Positions 18,297 to 27,008 of a stretch of 64,000 nucleotides of DNA are shown here, piece after piece. The stretch's first letter is position 1, and every line of letters begins with the position of its first letter. The position numbers and the translations under genes were made by a program. The notes beneath the pieces are model-generated. The model did not search any database. It was not told the origin of the DNA and worked only from the letters and a program-made list of their open reading frames with translations. Source of the DNA: Crossiella sp. CA-258035 (lineage in GTDB: Bacteria > Actinomycetota > Actinomycetes > Mycobacteriales > Pseudonocardiaceae); assembly GCF_030064675.1 (NCBI RefSeq), contig NZ_CP116413.1, positions 2,946,001 to 3,010,000 of the forward strand. The letters run 5' to 3'.

Positions 18297-19450
18297 CCGA
18301 GGTCCTGCTGCCCCAGCCCGACGGCACCCTGCGCCGCCACGCGCTCGACACCGGCGGCTGGCGCTGGTCGCGGCCGGCCAGGGCGGCCACCTCGCGGCAG
18401 GTGCTGGCCGCCGCGCACGTGGTCGCCGACCCCTTCGCCGACAACACCCCCGGCGCCCCGGCCGCCCTGGACTGGGACAGCACCCTGGCCTACCGGCACC
18501 ACCTGTGGCGGCACGGGCTCGGCGTGGCCGAGGCGATGGACACCGCCCAGCGCGGCATGGGCCTGGACTGGCCGGCCGCGGCCGAGCTGATCCGCCGCAG
18601 CGCCAAGGAGGCCCGCGCCTGCGGCGGCCGGATCGCCGCCGGGGTGGGCACCGACCAGCTGACCGGACCGGCCACCCTGGACCAGGTCGCCGATGCCTAC
18701 CTGGCCCAGCTCGCGGTGGCCGCCGAGGCCGAGGTGCAGCCGATCCTGATGTGCAGCAGGGCACTGGCCGCCGCGGCCCGCTCGGCCGAGGACTACCACC
18801 GGGTCTACGACCGGGTGCTGGGTCAGACCGACCGCCCGGTGATCCTGCACTGGCTCGGCCCCGCCTTCGACCCCGCGCTGACCGGCTACTGGGGGTCGGC
18901 GGAGGTCGCCGAGGCCACCGGGCACTTCCTGGACCTGATCCACGCGCACCGGTCCAGGGTGGACGGGATCAAGGTCTCGCTGCTGGACGCCGGGCACGAG
19001 ATCGGCCTGCGGCGCAGGCTGCCCGAGGGCGTGCGCTGCTACACCGGCGACGACTACCACTACCCGGAGCTGATCGCCGGCGACGAGCAGGGCCACAGCG
19101 ACGCCCTGCTCGGCATCCTGGACGGCATCGCGCCGATCGCGGCCGACTCACTGTCCCTTTTGGACTCCGGGGACACCGCGGGGTTCCGCGCCCAGCTGGC
19201 CACCACGGTCCCGCTGTCCAGCCACCTGTTCGCCACCCCCACCTACCACTACAAGACCGGCCTGACCTTCCTGGCCTGGCTGACCGGCCACCAGCCCGCC
19301 TTCGCCATGGTCGGCGGCGCGCAGTCCGCCCGCTCCCTGCCGCACCTGGCCGAGGTGCTGCGCCTGGCCGACCGCACCGGCCTGCTGCCCGACCCCGAGC
19401 TGGCCGCGCACCGCTGGACCGCCCTGCTCGCCACGGCCGGAGGCCTGTGA
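18293..19450 (+). CDS. DUF993 family protein (dihydrodipicolinate-synthase-like)
   Basis: 385 residues matching DUF993, a TIM-barrel group related to class I lyases of the DapA type (LDWDSTLAYRHHLW, HWLGPAFDP, DGIKVSLLD). A lysine in GIKVSLLD occupies a place fitting a Schiff-base residue, but this is inferred. The GTG start overlaps the oxidoreductase stop by 4 nt; the very long upstream frame is only an open shadow. Probably a retro-aldol or dehydratase step in the same catabolic route. Confidence 0.85.
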   Translation: MTEVLLPQPDGTLRRHALDTGGWRWSRPARAATSRQVLAAAHVVADPFADNTPGAPAALDWDSTLAYRHHLWRHGLGVAEAMDTAQRGMGLDWPAAAELIRRSAKEARACGGRIAAGVGTDQLTGPATLDQVADAYLAQLAVAAEAEVQPILMCSRALAAAARSAEDYHRVYDRVLGQTDRPVILHWLGPAFDPALTGYWGSAEVAEATGHFLDLIHAHRSRVDGIKVSLLDAGHEIGLRRRLPEGVRCYTGDDYHYPELIAGDEQGHSDALLGILDGIAPIAADSLSLLDSGDTAGFRAQLATTVPLSSHLFATPTYHYKTGLTFLAWLTGHQPAFAMVGGAQSARSLPHLAEVLRLADRTGLLPDPELAAHRWTALLATAGGL

Positions 19451-20298
19451 TGCGCCGCCTGTCGATGAACCAGATGACCGTGCGCAGCCTGTCCATCCCG
19501 GAGCTGCTGGCGGCCTGCCGCCGCCACGAGGTCCCGGCCGTGGGCCTGTGGCGCGACCCGGTGCAGGCCCACGGCGTGACCCGGACCGCCCGCGAGGTCG
19601 AGGAGTCCGGCCTCCAGGTCTCCTCCCTGTGCCGGGGCGGCTTCCTCACCAACCCGGCGAACCAGCCCGAGGCCCTGGCCGACAACCGCCGCGCCATCGA
19701 CGAGGCCGCCGAGCTCGGCGCGCAGTCCCTGGTCCTGGTCGTCGGCGGCCTGTTCGACCGCGACCTGCGGGCCGCTCGGACCCGGGTGGCGGACGCGGTG
19801 GCCGAGCTGGCCCCCTACGCCGCGGAACGGGAGGTCGTGCTGGCCCTGGAGCCCATGCACCCGGTGTTCTGCGCGGACCGGGGCGTGCTGTCCACGCTGA
19901 AACAGGCGCTGGACATGGTGGAGGCGATCGGCAGTCCGGCGGTGCGGGTGGTGGTGGACACCGTGCACGTGTGGTGGGACCCGGAGGTCGAGGCGCAGAT
20001 CGCGCGGGCGGGGGAGCGGATCGCGCTGTACCAGGTATGCGACTGGATCACGCCATTGCCGGCGGATGTGCTTGCCGGGCGCGGGATTCCGGGACAGGGG
20101 CACATCGACTTCGGGCAGCTGGGGCGGTGCGTGGCCGGGGCCGGTTATGCCGGGGTGGCCGAGGTGGAGGTCTTTCACGAGGAGGTCTGGGCGGCGGATC
20201 CGGAGGAGGTGTTCGCCAGGGTGGTCGCGGCGCACCGGGAACTGGTGCTGCCCGGACTGGAAAGCGCGAGGACCGCGCAAATCGGACCGCTGGGCTGA
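19450..20298 (+). CDS. Sugar phosphate isomerase/epimerase family protein
   Basis: 282 residues of the AP-endonuclease-2-like TIM barrel used by sugar isomerases and IolE/IolH types. Metal-binding positions are suggested by ALEPMHP, VVDTVHVWWD, QVCDWI and GHIDF followed by EVEVFHEE. The ATG shares its first base with the preceding stop (TGATG), so the gene is translationally coupled to DUF993. It is the last gene of the operon; a 13-bp stem follows at 20304. Confidence 0.9.
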   Translation: MRRLSMNQMTVRSLSIPELLAACRRHEVPAVGLWRDPVQAHGVTRTAREVEESGLQVSSLCRGGFLTNPANQPEALADNRRAIDEAAELGAQSLVLVVGGLFDRDLRAARTRVADAVAELAPYAAEREVVLALEPMHPVFCADRGVLSTLKQALDMVEAIGSPAVRVVVDTVHVWWDPEVEAQIARAGERIALYQVCDWITPLPADVLAGRGIPGQGHIDFGQLGRCVAGAGYAGVAEVEVFHEEVWAADPEEVFARVVAAHRELVLPGLESARTAQIGPLG

Positions 20299-20303
20299 AA
20301 CTC

Positions 20304-20356
20304 GCCGCGCCCGGCCCGGAATTCGGTTGCCCGGCTCAGCCGTGGCCGGGCGCGGC
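20304..20356 (+). terminator. Stem-loop after the LacI operon
   Basis: A perfect 13-bp stem (20304-20316 with 20344-20356) with a 27-nt loop begins 6 nt after the operon stop. The remaining 260 bp before the POT gene contain no ORF. Confidence 0.55.
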
Positions 20357-20618
20357 CACCTCGCCGGAGGGGGCGCTTGCGCTGCTCGAGCCGTTCCGGC
20401 GGCAGGGGAGGAGCGGTGGCCGCAGCGCGGCGACCGGATCTGGCACCGGTGCTGACCAAACCTTTTACCGGTGAATGAGACCCGTGTCACCAGCGCCTTT
20501 AGTGCCTCGCTATTCGGTGAAACACGGGCCGTTGTCGGGCCAAATCGGACGCGCGTACTCTTTCGCCCTTGACAGGTCCGGTTGACCCGGGCGGTGTGAC
20601 ATCAGGAGGGACCTCACC

Positions 20619-22088
20619 GTGAGCGCGACCGTCAACGAAGCGGCGCCGCAACGCGGCTTCTTCGGCCAACCACGAGGGCTGTCCAGCCTCTTCTTCACCG
20701 AGATGTGGGAGCGGTTCTCCTACTACGGGATGAAGGCGCTGCTGGTCATCTACCTCTACAAGGCCGTGAGTGAGGGCGGCCTGGGCATTCCCAAGGAGAC
20801 CGCGATCGCGGTCGGCTCGGTGTACGCCGCCGCGGTGTACATGGGATCCCTGCCCGGTGGCTGGATCGCCGACCGGCTGCTCGGCGCGCAGAAGGCGCTG
20901 CTCTACGGCGGCATCCTGATCATGTTCGGGCACATCAGCATGGCCATCCCGGCCGGGGCGTCCACGACCTACCTCGGTCTGGTGCTCATCGTGCTGGGCA
21001 CCAGCCTGCTCAAGCCGAACATCTCCAGCATCGTCGGCCGCCTCTACGCCGAGGACGACCCGCGCCGCGACGCCGGGTTCACCATCTTCTACATGTCGAT
21101 CAACATCGGTGGCGGCATCGCGCCGCTGCTGTGCGGCTTCCTGGCCGCCCAGTGGGGTTACCACGTGGGCTTCGGCGCGGCCGCGGTCGGCATGTTCTTC
21201 GGCCTGCTGCAGTACGTGCTCACCCGCAAGAACCTCGGCGAGGCCGGTCTGCGCCCGACCAACCCGCTGCCGGAGGACCACCGCGCCAAGGTCGTCGGCC
21301 GGCTGGTCGGCATCGTGATCGCGGTGGTGCTGGTGATCGTGGCCGCCATCTACCTGGGCTGGCTGGCCGTGGGCGGTGTGGTCGACCTGATCAGCCTGCT
21401 GTCCATCCTGCTGCCCGCGGGCTACTTCGTGTTCATGCTGCGCAGCGGCAAGACCACCGACGTGGAGCGGGACCGGGTCAAGGCCTACATCCCGCTGTTC
21501 ATCGGCGCCACCCTGTTCTGGATGATCTTCGAGCAGGCCGGCACGGTGCTCAACATCTACGCCGAGGAGCGGGTGGACCGCAACATCTTCGGCTGGGAGT
21601 TCCCCGCGCCGTGGTTCCAGTCGGTCAACCCGGCCTTCATCGTGCTGCTGGCCCCGCTGGTGGCCGCGCTGTGGCTGCGCATGGGCACCCGCCAGCCGAC
21701 CACCCCGCGCAAGTTCGCGGTGGCGCTGGTGCTGGTCGGCCTGTCCTTCGGCATCCTCGCGGTGGCCGGGCTCAGCGGTGAGAAGGTCGGCGCGCTGTGG
21801 CTGCTGCTGGTCTTCGCGGTGCAGACCGTCGGCGAGCTGTGCCTGTCCCCGGTGGGCCTGTCCGCGACCACGAAGCTGGCCCCGGCCGCCTTCGCCTCGC
21901 AGATGATGGGCCTGTGGTTCCTGGCCACCGCGGCCGGCAACGGCATCGCGGGCCAGATCGCGCCGTTGTCCACCACCATGTCCGAGCTGGCCTACTTCGG
22001 CCTGCTCGGCGGCGCGGCGATCCTGCTCGCGGTCTGCCTGTGGATCGGCGCCGGCCGGGTGAAGCGGCTGATGCACGGCGTCAACTGA
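20619..22088 (+). CDS. POT/PTR2 proton-dependent oligopeptide transporter
   Basis: 489 residues with about 14 hydrophobic helices. The PTR2 signature FTEMWERFSYYGMKALL lies near the N-terminus and contains the E-x-x-E-R proton-coupling motif; GGWIADRLLGAQKAL and FYMSINIGGGIAP follow. It imports di- or tripeptides with protons across the cytoplasmic membrane. A GTG start at 20619 with AGGAGGG 8-14 nt upstream is used. It converges on the P450 gene with a shared hairpin between them. Confidence 0.95.
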   Translation: MSATVNEAAPQRGFFGQPRGLSSLFFTEMWERFSYYGMKALLVIYLYKAVSEGGLGIPKETAIAVGSVYAAAVYMGSLPGGWIADRLLGAQKALLYGGILIMFGHISMAIPAGASTTYLGLVLIVLGTSLLKPNISSIVGRLYAEDDPRRDAGFTIFYMSINIGGGIAPLLCGFLAAQWGYHVGFGAAAVGMFFGLLQYVLTRKNLGEAGLRPTNPLPEDHRAKVVGRLVGIVIAVVLVIVAAIYLGWLAVGGVVDLISLLSILLPAGYFVFMLRSGKTTDVERDRVKAYIPLFIGATLFWMIFEQAGTVLNIYAEERVDRNIFGWEFPAPWFQSVNPAFIVLLAPLVAALWLRMGTRQPTTPRKFAVALVLVGLSFGILAVAGLSGEKVGALWLLLVFAVQTVGELCLSPVGLSATTKLAPAAFASQMMGLWFLATAAGNGIAGQIAPLSTTMSELAYFGLLGGAAILLAVCLWIGAGRVKRLMHGVN

Positions 22089-22095
22089 CGCATCC

Positions 22096-22147
22096 CGCTG
22101 CCCGCGCCGGGTCAGGCCGCCGAACTGGCCGACCGGCGCGGGCAGCG
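22096..22147. terminator. Bidirectional terminator between POT and P450 genes
   Basis: Perfect 15-bp arms 22096-22110 and 22133-22147 with a 22-nt loop. The right arm and part of the loop overlap the 3' end of the P450 coding region. Confidence 0.65.
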
Positions 22148-23389
22148 TGTCGGCAGGCTGGTCAGCATCGGCAGTGTCCGGCCGTCGCCGCGTTGTGGCG
22201 GCCCGGCCAGCTCCAGGTCGGGGTGCCGCTGGAACAGCTCGCGCAGCGCGATCGTGCCCTCCAGGCGGGCCAGCGCCGCGCCGACGCAGAAGTGGATGCC
22301 GCCGGAGAAGGCCAGGTGCTCCCTGGCGTTGGGCCGCGAGGGGTCGAACCTCGCCGGGTCCGCGAACACCGCGGGGTCCCGGTTCGCCCCGGCCAGCGAG
22401 AGCACGATCTGCTCGCCGCGCCGGATCCGCTGCCCGCCCAGCTCCACCTCGGTCCTGGCGAAGCGCTCGGTCAGGTGCACCGGCGGGTCGTAGCGCAGCG
22501 TCTCCTCCACCACCGCCCCGGCCAGGCCGGGATCGTGGCGCAGTTGAGCCAGCGCCTCCGGGTGGGTCAGCAGCGCCAGCGCGCCCTTGCCGATCAGGTT
22601 CACCGTGGTGCCGAACCCGGCCAGCAGCAGCAGTCCGCTGGTGGCCAGCAGCTCCCGGGTGCTCAGCGGCTCCCCGTCCACCTTGGCGTGCACCAGTCCG
22701 CTGAGGATGTCCTCGGCCGGGTGGCGGCGGCGGAAGGCGATCAGCTCGGTGAAGAACTCCTGCAGCTCGGCCATCACCTGGCGCAGCCGCTCGTGCTCGC
22801 CGACGGAGTGCACCCCGTCGAAGGCCGGCGCGATCCGGTTCGCCCAGCCGCGGAAGCGCTCGTGCTCCGGTGCGGGCACGCCGAGCAGGTCGCAGATCAC
22901 CTGCACCGGCACCCGGTTGGCGAAGGCCGGGATCAGGTCGACCTCGCCGCCGAACTCCTCCAGGCTGGCCCGCACGGTCTGCTCGATCCGCTCGGTGTGC
23001 TTGACCACCGCGCGGGAGGTGAACCAGGGCGCGGCCAGCCTGCGCAGCCGGGTGTGCGCCGGCGGGTCCATCATCAGGAACGAGTCCTCGATGGGGTGCA
23101 CCAGCTCGTCCTCGGCGCGCACGGTCGGGGGCGCGTCCGGGTGGCGCATGCCGAAGCGGTCGTCCCGGAACACCCGCGCGGCCAGTGCGTGCTCGGTGGT
23201 CACCCAGAAGCCGAACCGGCTGCGCACCAGCGGGCCTGCCGCGCGGATCTGCTCGTAGAGCGGGTAGGGGTCGCCGGTGCCGCGGCGGACCAGCCGCGCG
23301 CCGGGGTCGCCCAGCGCCGAGCCGCCCCACAGCAGGGCGCGGTGGGTCAGGAAGGTCAGCTGTTCCCGCAGGTGTGTCAGCACGGTCAT
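22112..23389 (-). CDS. Cytochrome P450
   Basis: 425 residues with the canonical marks: the I-helix region (LLLLAGFGTTVNLIG; the usual acidic residue before the threonine is replaced by GFGTT), the ExxR motif (EETLRYDPP) and the heme loop FSGGIHFCVGAALARLEG with the cysteine ligand. Typical bacterial class I size, so it needs ferredoxin partners encoded elsewhere. Its ATG overlaps the stop of the tetR gene by 4 nt, indicating a two-gene autoregulated unit. The substrate is unknown. Confidence 0.95.
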   Translation of the reverse strand: MTVLTHLREQLTFLTHRALLWGGSALGDPGARLVRRGTGDPYPLYEQIRAAGPLVRSRFGFWVTTEHALAARVFRDDRFGMRHPDAPPTVRAEDELVHPIEDSFLMMDPPAHTRLRRLAAPWFTSRAVVKHTERIEQTVRASLEEFGGEVDLIPAFANRVPVQVICDLLGVPAPEHERFRGWANRIAPAFDGVHSVGEHERLRQVMAELQEFFTELIAFRRRHPAEDILSGLVHAKVDGEPLSTRELLATSGLLLLAGFGTTVNLIGKGALALLTHPEALAQLRHDPGLAGAVVEETLRYDPPVHLTERFARTEVELGGQRIRRGEQIVLSLAGANRDPAVFADPARFDPSRPNAREHLAFSGGIHFCVGAALARLEGTIALRELFQRHPDLELAGPPQRGDGRTLPMLTSLPTRCPRRSASSAA

Positions 23390-23943
23390 CGGGCGACCCC
23401 TCTCAGCACGGTCTCCACCACCAGTTCCGGCGCCTGCTTGGGCGCGAGCTCGCCGTTGTCCACGGCCTCCCAGGCCGCGCAGACCACCGCCACGAACACC
23501 TGCACCACCCAGTTCGGCGACAGCTTCGGCGTGAAGTGCCCGCTCGCCTGCTGCCGCGCCACCAGCGCGCGCAGCGGCTCGGCCAGCCGCTCGAACCCGG
23601 CGATCACCTCGCGGTCCCTGGCCAGCGCGCTCTCATTCGCCAGCCAGGACACCCTCGGCCCCATCGGCAGCAGCGCGGCGGCCAGCTGCGACAGGGCGCG
23701 CTCCGGCGGTTCGGCGGTCATGTCGACCTCGGCCAGGCCCTCGGCGATGGTGGCCAGCGCGTCGAAGGCCAGCGCCTGCAACAGCACGTCCCTGGTCGGG
23801 AAGTGCCGGTGCACGGTGGTGCGGCCGATGCCCGCGGCCGCCGCGATCTCGCCGAGGCTGGCGCCGGAGTCCTTGGCCAGCAGGCGGGCGGCGGCGTCGA
23901 GCACCCGGCTCCGGGTGCGGTTACCGCGTGGTGTGGTGGACAT
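23386..23943 (-). CDS. TetR-family regulator of the P450 unit
   Basis: 185 residues. The N-terminal TetR helix-turn-helix (RVLDAAARLLAKDSGASLGEIAAAAGIGRTTVHRHFPTRDVLL) is clear; the C-terminal ligand domain is generic. ATG 23943 was chosen; in-frame ATG 23955 and TTG 23964 are alternatives, the longest of which would put the coding start inside the palindrome. An 18-bp operator-like palindrome lies at 23957-23974, which would let the protein repress itself and the P450. Confidence 0.9.
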   Translation of the reverse strand: MSTTPRGNRTRSRVLDAAARLLAKDSGASLGEIAAAAGIGRTTVHRHFPTRDVLLQALAFDALATIAEGLAEVDMTAEPPERALSQLAAALLPMGPRVSWLANESALARDREVIAGFERLAEPLRALVARQQASGHFTPKLSPNWVVQVFVAVVCAAWEAVDNGELAPKQAPELVVETVLRGVAR

Positions 23944-23956
23944 CCCCTGTCCCATC

Positions 23957-23974
23957 TGGAACAACTTTGTTCCA
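23957..23974. promoter_or_regulatory. TetR operator candidate TGGAACAACTTTGTTCCA
   Basis: 8-bp perfect arms (TGGAACAA / TTGTTCCA) around a 2-nt centre, located 13 nt upstream of the tetR start in the gap before the divergent DUF1707 gene. Confidence 0.8.
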
Positions 23975-24113
23975 CTGTGTCGTCACTCCACGTCCTGGGC
24001 AAGGGGCCGGATGGCGGGTAGGGGTGCGGCCGTTCGGGGGTGCCCCGGTTGCTTGACGGGAACTCTGCGTCACGAAAGAATCTCGCGCACTGAGAAAAAT
24101 GGGGGGTGCCGGG

Positions 24114-24626
24114 ATGGCTGGCGAGGACACGCGTCCGGTGGTGCGGATCAGCGACCAGGAGCGGGAGGCCGCGGTCGCACGGCTGAACACCGCGGTCGCC
24201 GACGGCAGGCTGACCTGGCCGGAGCACAACGACCGGCTGGCCAAGGCCTACGCCGCCCGCACCGCGGCCGAGCTGGCCCCGGTGCTGGCCGACCTGGGCA
24301 GGCCGGTGGCGCCGGCGCAGCGGGTGGTCGCGGTGGGCAGCAAGATCCAGCGCGCGATGGAGCCCGGCCGGGTCGAGGTCAAGGCGGTCTTCGGCGCGGT
24401 GATCCTGGACCTGTCCGGGCTGTCCGGCGACATCGAGGTCGAGGTGGTGGCCAACGCCTTCTGCGGCAAGGTGATCATCACCGTGCCCGGCGACGCCACC
24501 GTGCTGGACGAGGGCAGCGCGGTGCTGGGCAAGCGCGCGCTGCCGGGCGCCACGGCCGCGCCGGGGCCCAGGGTGCGCATCACCGGCCGCAGCACGCTGA
24601 GCAAACTGGCCGTGCTGCGCGGCTGA
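24114..24626 (+). CDS. DUF1707 (SHOCT-like) domain protein
   Basis: 170 residues: an N-terminal DUF1707 domain (VRISDQEREAAVARLNTAVADGRLTWPEHNDRLAKAY) and a C-terminal beta-rich part (about 85-165; VKAVFGAVILDLSG, VIITVPGDATV) like the cell-wall-active antibiotic response domain. Such proteins often accompany envelope stress, but no function is proven. ATG 24099 would add five residues; 24114 is preferred for its GGTGCCGGG spacing and family fit. Confidence 0.88.
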   Translation: MAGEDTRPVVRISDQEREAAVARLNTAVADGRLTWPEHNDRLAKAYAARTAAELAPVLADLGRPVAPAQRVVAVGSKIQRAMEPGRVEVKAVFGAVILDLSGLSGDIEVEVVANAFCGKVIITVPGDATVLDEGSAVLGKRALPGATAAPGPRVRITGRSTLSKLAVLRG

Positions 24627-24694
24627 ACCCGCCTGTGACGCACCCGTGACACGGCGCGCACGGAACGCGGACACCGCGTTCCTAGCGTGCTGGC

Positions 24695-26143
24695 ATGATC
24701 ACAACAACGAGGGTCCTGCGCCTGGGGATGGTGGCCGCCGCGGTCGCCGTGCTCCCCGCGCCCGCGGCCCAGGCGGCACCGGAGATCAACTGGAAACCCT
24801 GCGCCCAGGTGGCCAAGGACTGGCCGTACCAGGACGACGCCAGGACCGAGTGCGCGGAGCTGACGGTTCCGCTGGACTACGGGAAACCACAGGGGCGCAA
24901 GACCACGGTCGCGGTGAGCCGGGTCAAGGCCACCGGTCCGGCCAAGCGCAAGGGCGCGATCTTCTTCAGCACCGGCGGTCCCGGCATCGGCAACCTCACC
25001 GGTCCGCACGACATGACCGAGCGGCGGATCAGCGGGCTCAACACCGAGTACGACTTCGTCGGCATGGATCCCAGGGGCACCGGCTACAGCGAGCACATCT
25101 CCTGCCAGGCCCCCGATCCCGGGCAGCTGCCGCCCACGGCCACCGCCAAGGAGCGCGCCAGGAGCAGCTTCGACTACGAGGCCGGGCACAACAAGCTCTG
25201 CGCGGCAAAGGATCCCGAGTTCGTCCGGCAGCTCACCCCGGACAACGCCGCCCGCGACGTGGACGCCTTCCGCGCCGCGCTCGGTGAGCAGAAGATCGGC
25301 TTCTACGGCATCTCCTACGGCACCCTGATCGGCACCCGCTTCCGCGCGCTGTTCGACGACCGGGTGGACAGGATGCTGCTGGACTCCGGCATGCCGCCGG
25401 CCCAGGACCACAGCTGGATGGACGAGAGCATCGACAAGCAGTCCGAGGCGGCGTTCCCGGCCTTCCTCACCTGGCTGGCCAAGCACGATCCCGAATACCA
25501 CTTCGGCAGCACCGGGGCCGCGGTCCGCAAGACCCTGTTCGACCTGCGCGCCGAGCTCGGCCGCAACCCGCGCGTGGTCGGCGAGACCCGGCTGGACGCG
25601 GAGTGGGCGAGCAGCCACTTCAGCGCCAGCCCCGCAGGCTACGGCCATGCCGCGAGCGAGCTGGCCAAGGCGCTGGAGGGCGGCACGCCCGCCCCCGCGC
25701 CGCAGCAGACGGCGAAGCGGACCTTCGGCCTCGGCGACCCGCACAAGGGCATGAACGCCTTGCAGTACAACGCGATGATGTGCAACCAGGGCACCGGCGC
25801 CAGGGACTTCGACGCGCTCTGGGCGAACAACGAGGACCGGCAGCGGCGCTACCCGGCCACCGGCGGCGGCAGCTTCACCGTGTGGTGCGCGCAGTGGCCG
25901 TGGCCCGGCGAGGTGTTGCACCCGGTGCGCGGCAGGAGCCCGCTGCAGCACGTGGGCCACCTGGACGAGGGCAGCACGCCCTACCCGTGGACCGTGGCCA
26001 GCCGGCACGCCGTCGGCGGCGCGCTGCTGACCGTGCTGGACGACTCGCACGGCTCGCTGTCCAAGATCCCCTGCGCGGCCAAGGCCGTCGACTTCTTCCG
26101 CACCGGCCGCACCACCGAGGGCACCTGCCCCGGCACGAGCTGA
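24695..26143 (+). CDS. Secreted alpha/beta hydrolase, TAP-like C-terminus
   Basis: 482 residues with a Sec signal peptide (cut near AAQAA, residue 28). The family signature SFSTGGPG-type oxyanion loop (FFSTGGPGIG) is followed by the nucleophile elbow GISYG with Ser207 and a TAP-like C-terminal segment (SRHAVGGALLTVLDDSHGS) bearing the histidine. Homologues are tripeptidyl aminopeptidases of streptomycetes; the substrate here is unknown. It is followed 20 bp later by a secreted protease gene, so the two are probably co-expressed exoenzymes. Confidence 0.9.
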   Translation: MITTTRVLRLGMVAAAVAVLPAPAAQAAPEINWKPCAQVAKDWPYQDDARTECAELTVPLDYGKPQGRKTTVAVSRVKATGPAKRKGAIFFSTGGPGIGNLTGPHDMTERRISGLNTEYDFVGMDPRGTGYSEHISCQAPDPGQLPPTATAKERARSSFDYEAGHNKLCAAKDPEFVRQLTPDNAARDVDAFRAALGEQKIGFYGISYGTLIGTRFRALFDDRVDRMLLDSGMPPAQDHSWMDESIDKQSEAAFPAFLTWLAKHDPEYHFGSTGAAVRKTLFDLRAELGRNPRVVGETRLDAEWASSHFSASPAGYGHAASELAKALEGGTPAPAPQQTAKRTFGLGDPHKGMNALQYNAMMCNQGTGARDFDALWANNEDRQRRYPATGGGSFTVWCAQWPWPGEVLHPVRGRSPLQHVGHLDEGSTPYPWTVASRHAVGGALLTVLDDSHGSLSKIPCAAKAVDFFRTGRTTEGTCPGTS

Positions 26144-26163
26144 CTCAGCAACGGAGTTCTCCC

Positions 26164-26964
26164 ATGCGTACTCTCCCTGGCCTCGGCGCCGCCCTCGCGG
26201 GCCTGCTCCTGGCCGCCCCCAGCGCCCAGGCCGCGACCGTGGACTTCACCGGAGCGGTCAACGTCAGCGGCTGCTCCGGCTCCGTGGTGCGGATGCCGAG
26301 CTCCCGCGACCACGACAAGGCGCTGGTGCTGACCAACGGCCACTGCCTGGAACGCGGCCGCCCGATCCCGGACGAGGTGCTGGTGGACCAGCCCTCGCAC
26401 CGGCTGTTCGACCTGCTCGACGGCTCCGGCAAGGTGGTCGCCGGGGTGCACGCCGCGCGTGCCCTCTACGCCACCATGACCGGCACCGACATCGCGCTGT
26501 ACCGGCTCAACGACAGCTACGCCGACCTGGCCAGGCAGGGCGTCCGCCCGCTGACCGTCTCGGCCAGGCGACCCGCCCGCGGCGCCGACATCCGGGTGGT
26601 CTCCGGGAGCTGGCAGCAGATCTTCTCCTGCAAGATCGACCAGTTCGCCTACCGGGTGCTGGAGACCGGCTACGTCACCAAGGACGTGGTGCGCTACACC
26701 CCGGACTGCAAGACCGGCCCCGGCACCTCGGGCTCGCCCGTGGTGGACGCGGCCAGCGGTGAGGTGGTGGCCATCAACAACACCAGCAACCGCGAGGGCG
26801 AGCAGTGCACGGCGAACAACCCGTGCGAGATGGACCGGGACGGCCGGATCACCGTGCGCCAGGGCATCGGCTACGCCACCCAGACGCACTGGCTGGCAGG
26901 CTGTTTCGCACCCGGCAACCGGTTCGACCTCAACCGGGCGGGCTGCCTGCTGCCCAAGCCCTGA
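26164..26964 (+). CDS. Secreted trypsin-like serine protease
   Basis: 266 residues with a signal peptide (to about residue 23). The catalytic triad can be placed: His60 in LTNGHC, Asp109 in GTDIALY and Ser191 in GPGTSGSPVVD. Six cysteines fit a disulfide-stabilised extracellular chymotrypsin fold. ATG 26164 lies 20 nt after the hydrolase stop with GGAG upstream. A convergent hairpin separates it from the TauE/SafE gene. Confidence 0.9.
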   Translation: MRTLPGLGAALAGLLLAAPSAQAATVDFTGAVNVSGCSGSVVRMPSSRDHDKALVLTNGHCLERGRPIPDEVLVDQPSHRLFDLLDGSGKVVAGVHAARALYATMTGTDIALYRLNDSYADLARQGVRPLTVSARRPARGADIRVVSGSWQQIFSCKIDQFAYRVLETGYVTKDVVRYTPDCKTGPGTSGSPVVDAASGEVVAINNTSNREGEQCTANNPCEMDRDGRITVRQGIGYATQTHWLAGCFAPGNRFDLNRAGCLLPKP

Positions 26965-26976
26965 GCGAGAGTTCCG

Positions 26977-27008
26977 CTGGAGGCCAGGCCGGTCGGTCTG
27001 GCCTTCAG
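26977..27008. terminator. Bidirectional hairpin
   Basis: 11-bp arms 26977-26987 and 26998-27008 with one mismatch lie between the convergent protease and TauE/SafE genes; the right arm covers the stop of the latter. Confidence 0.6.
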
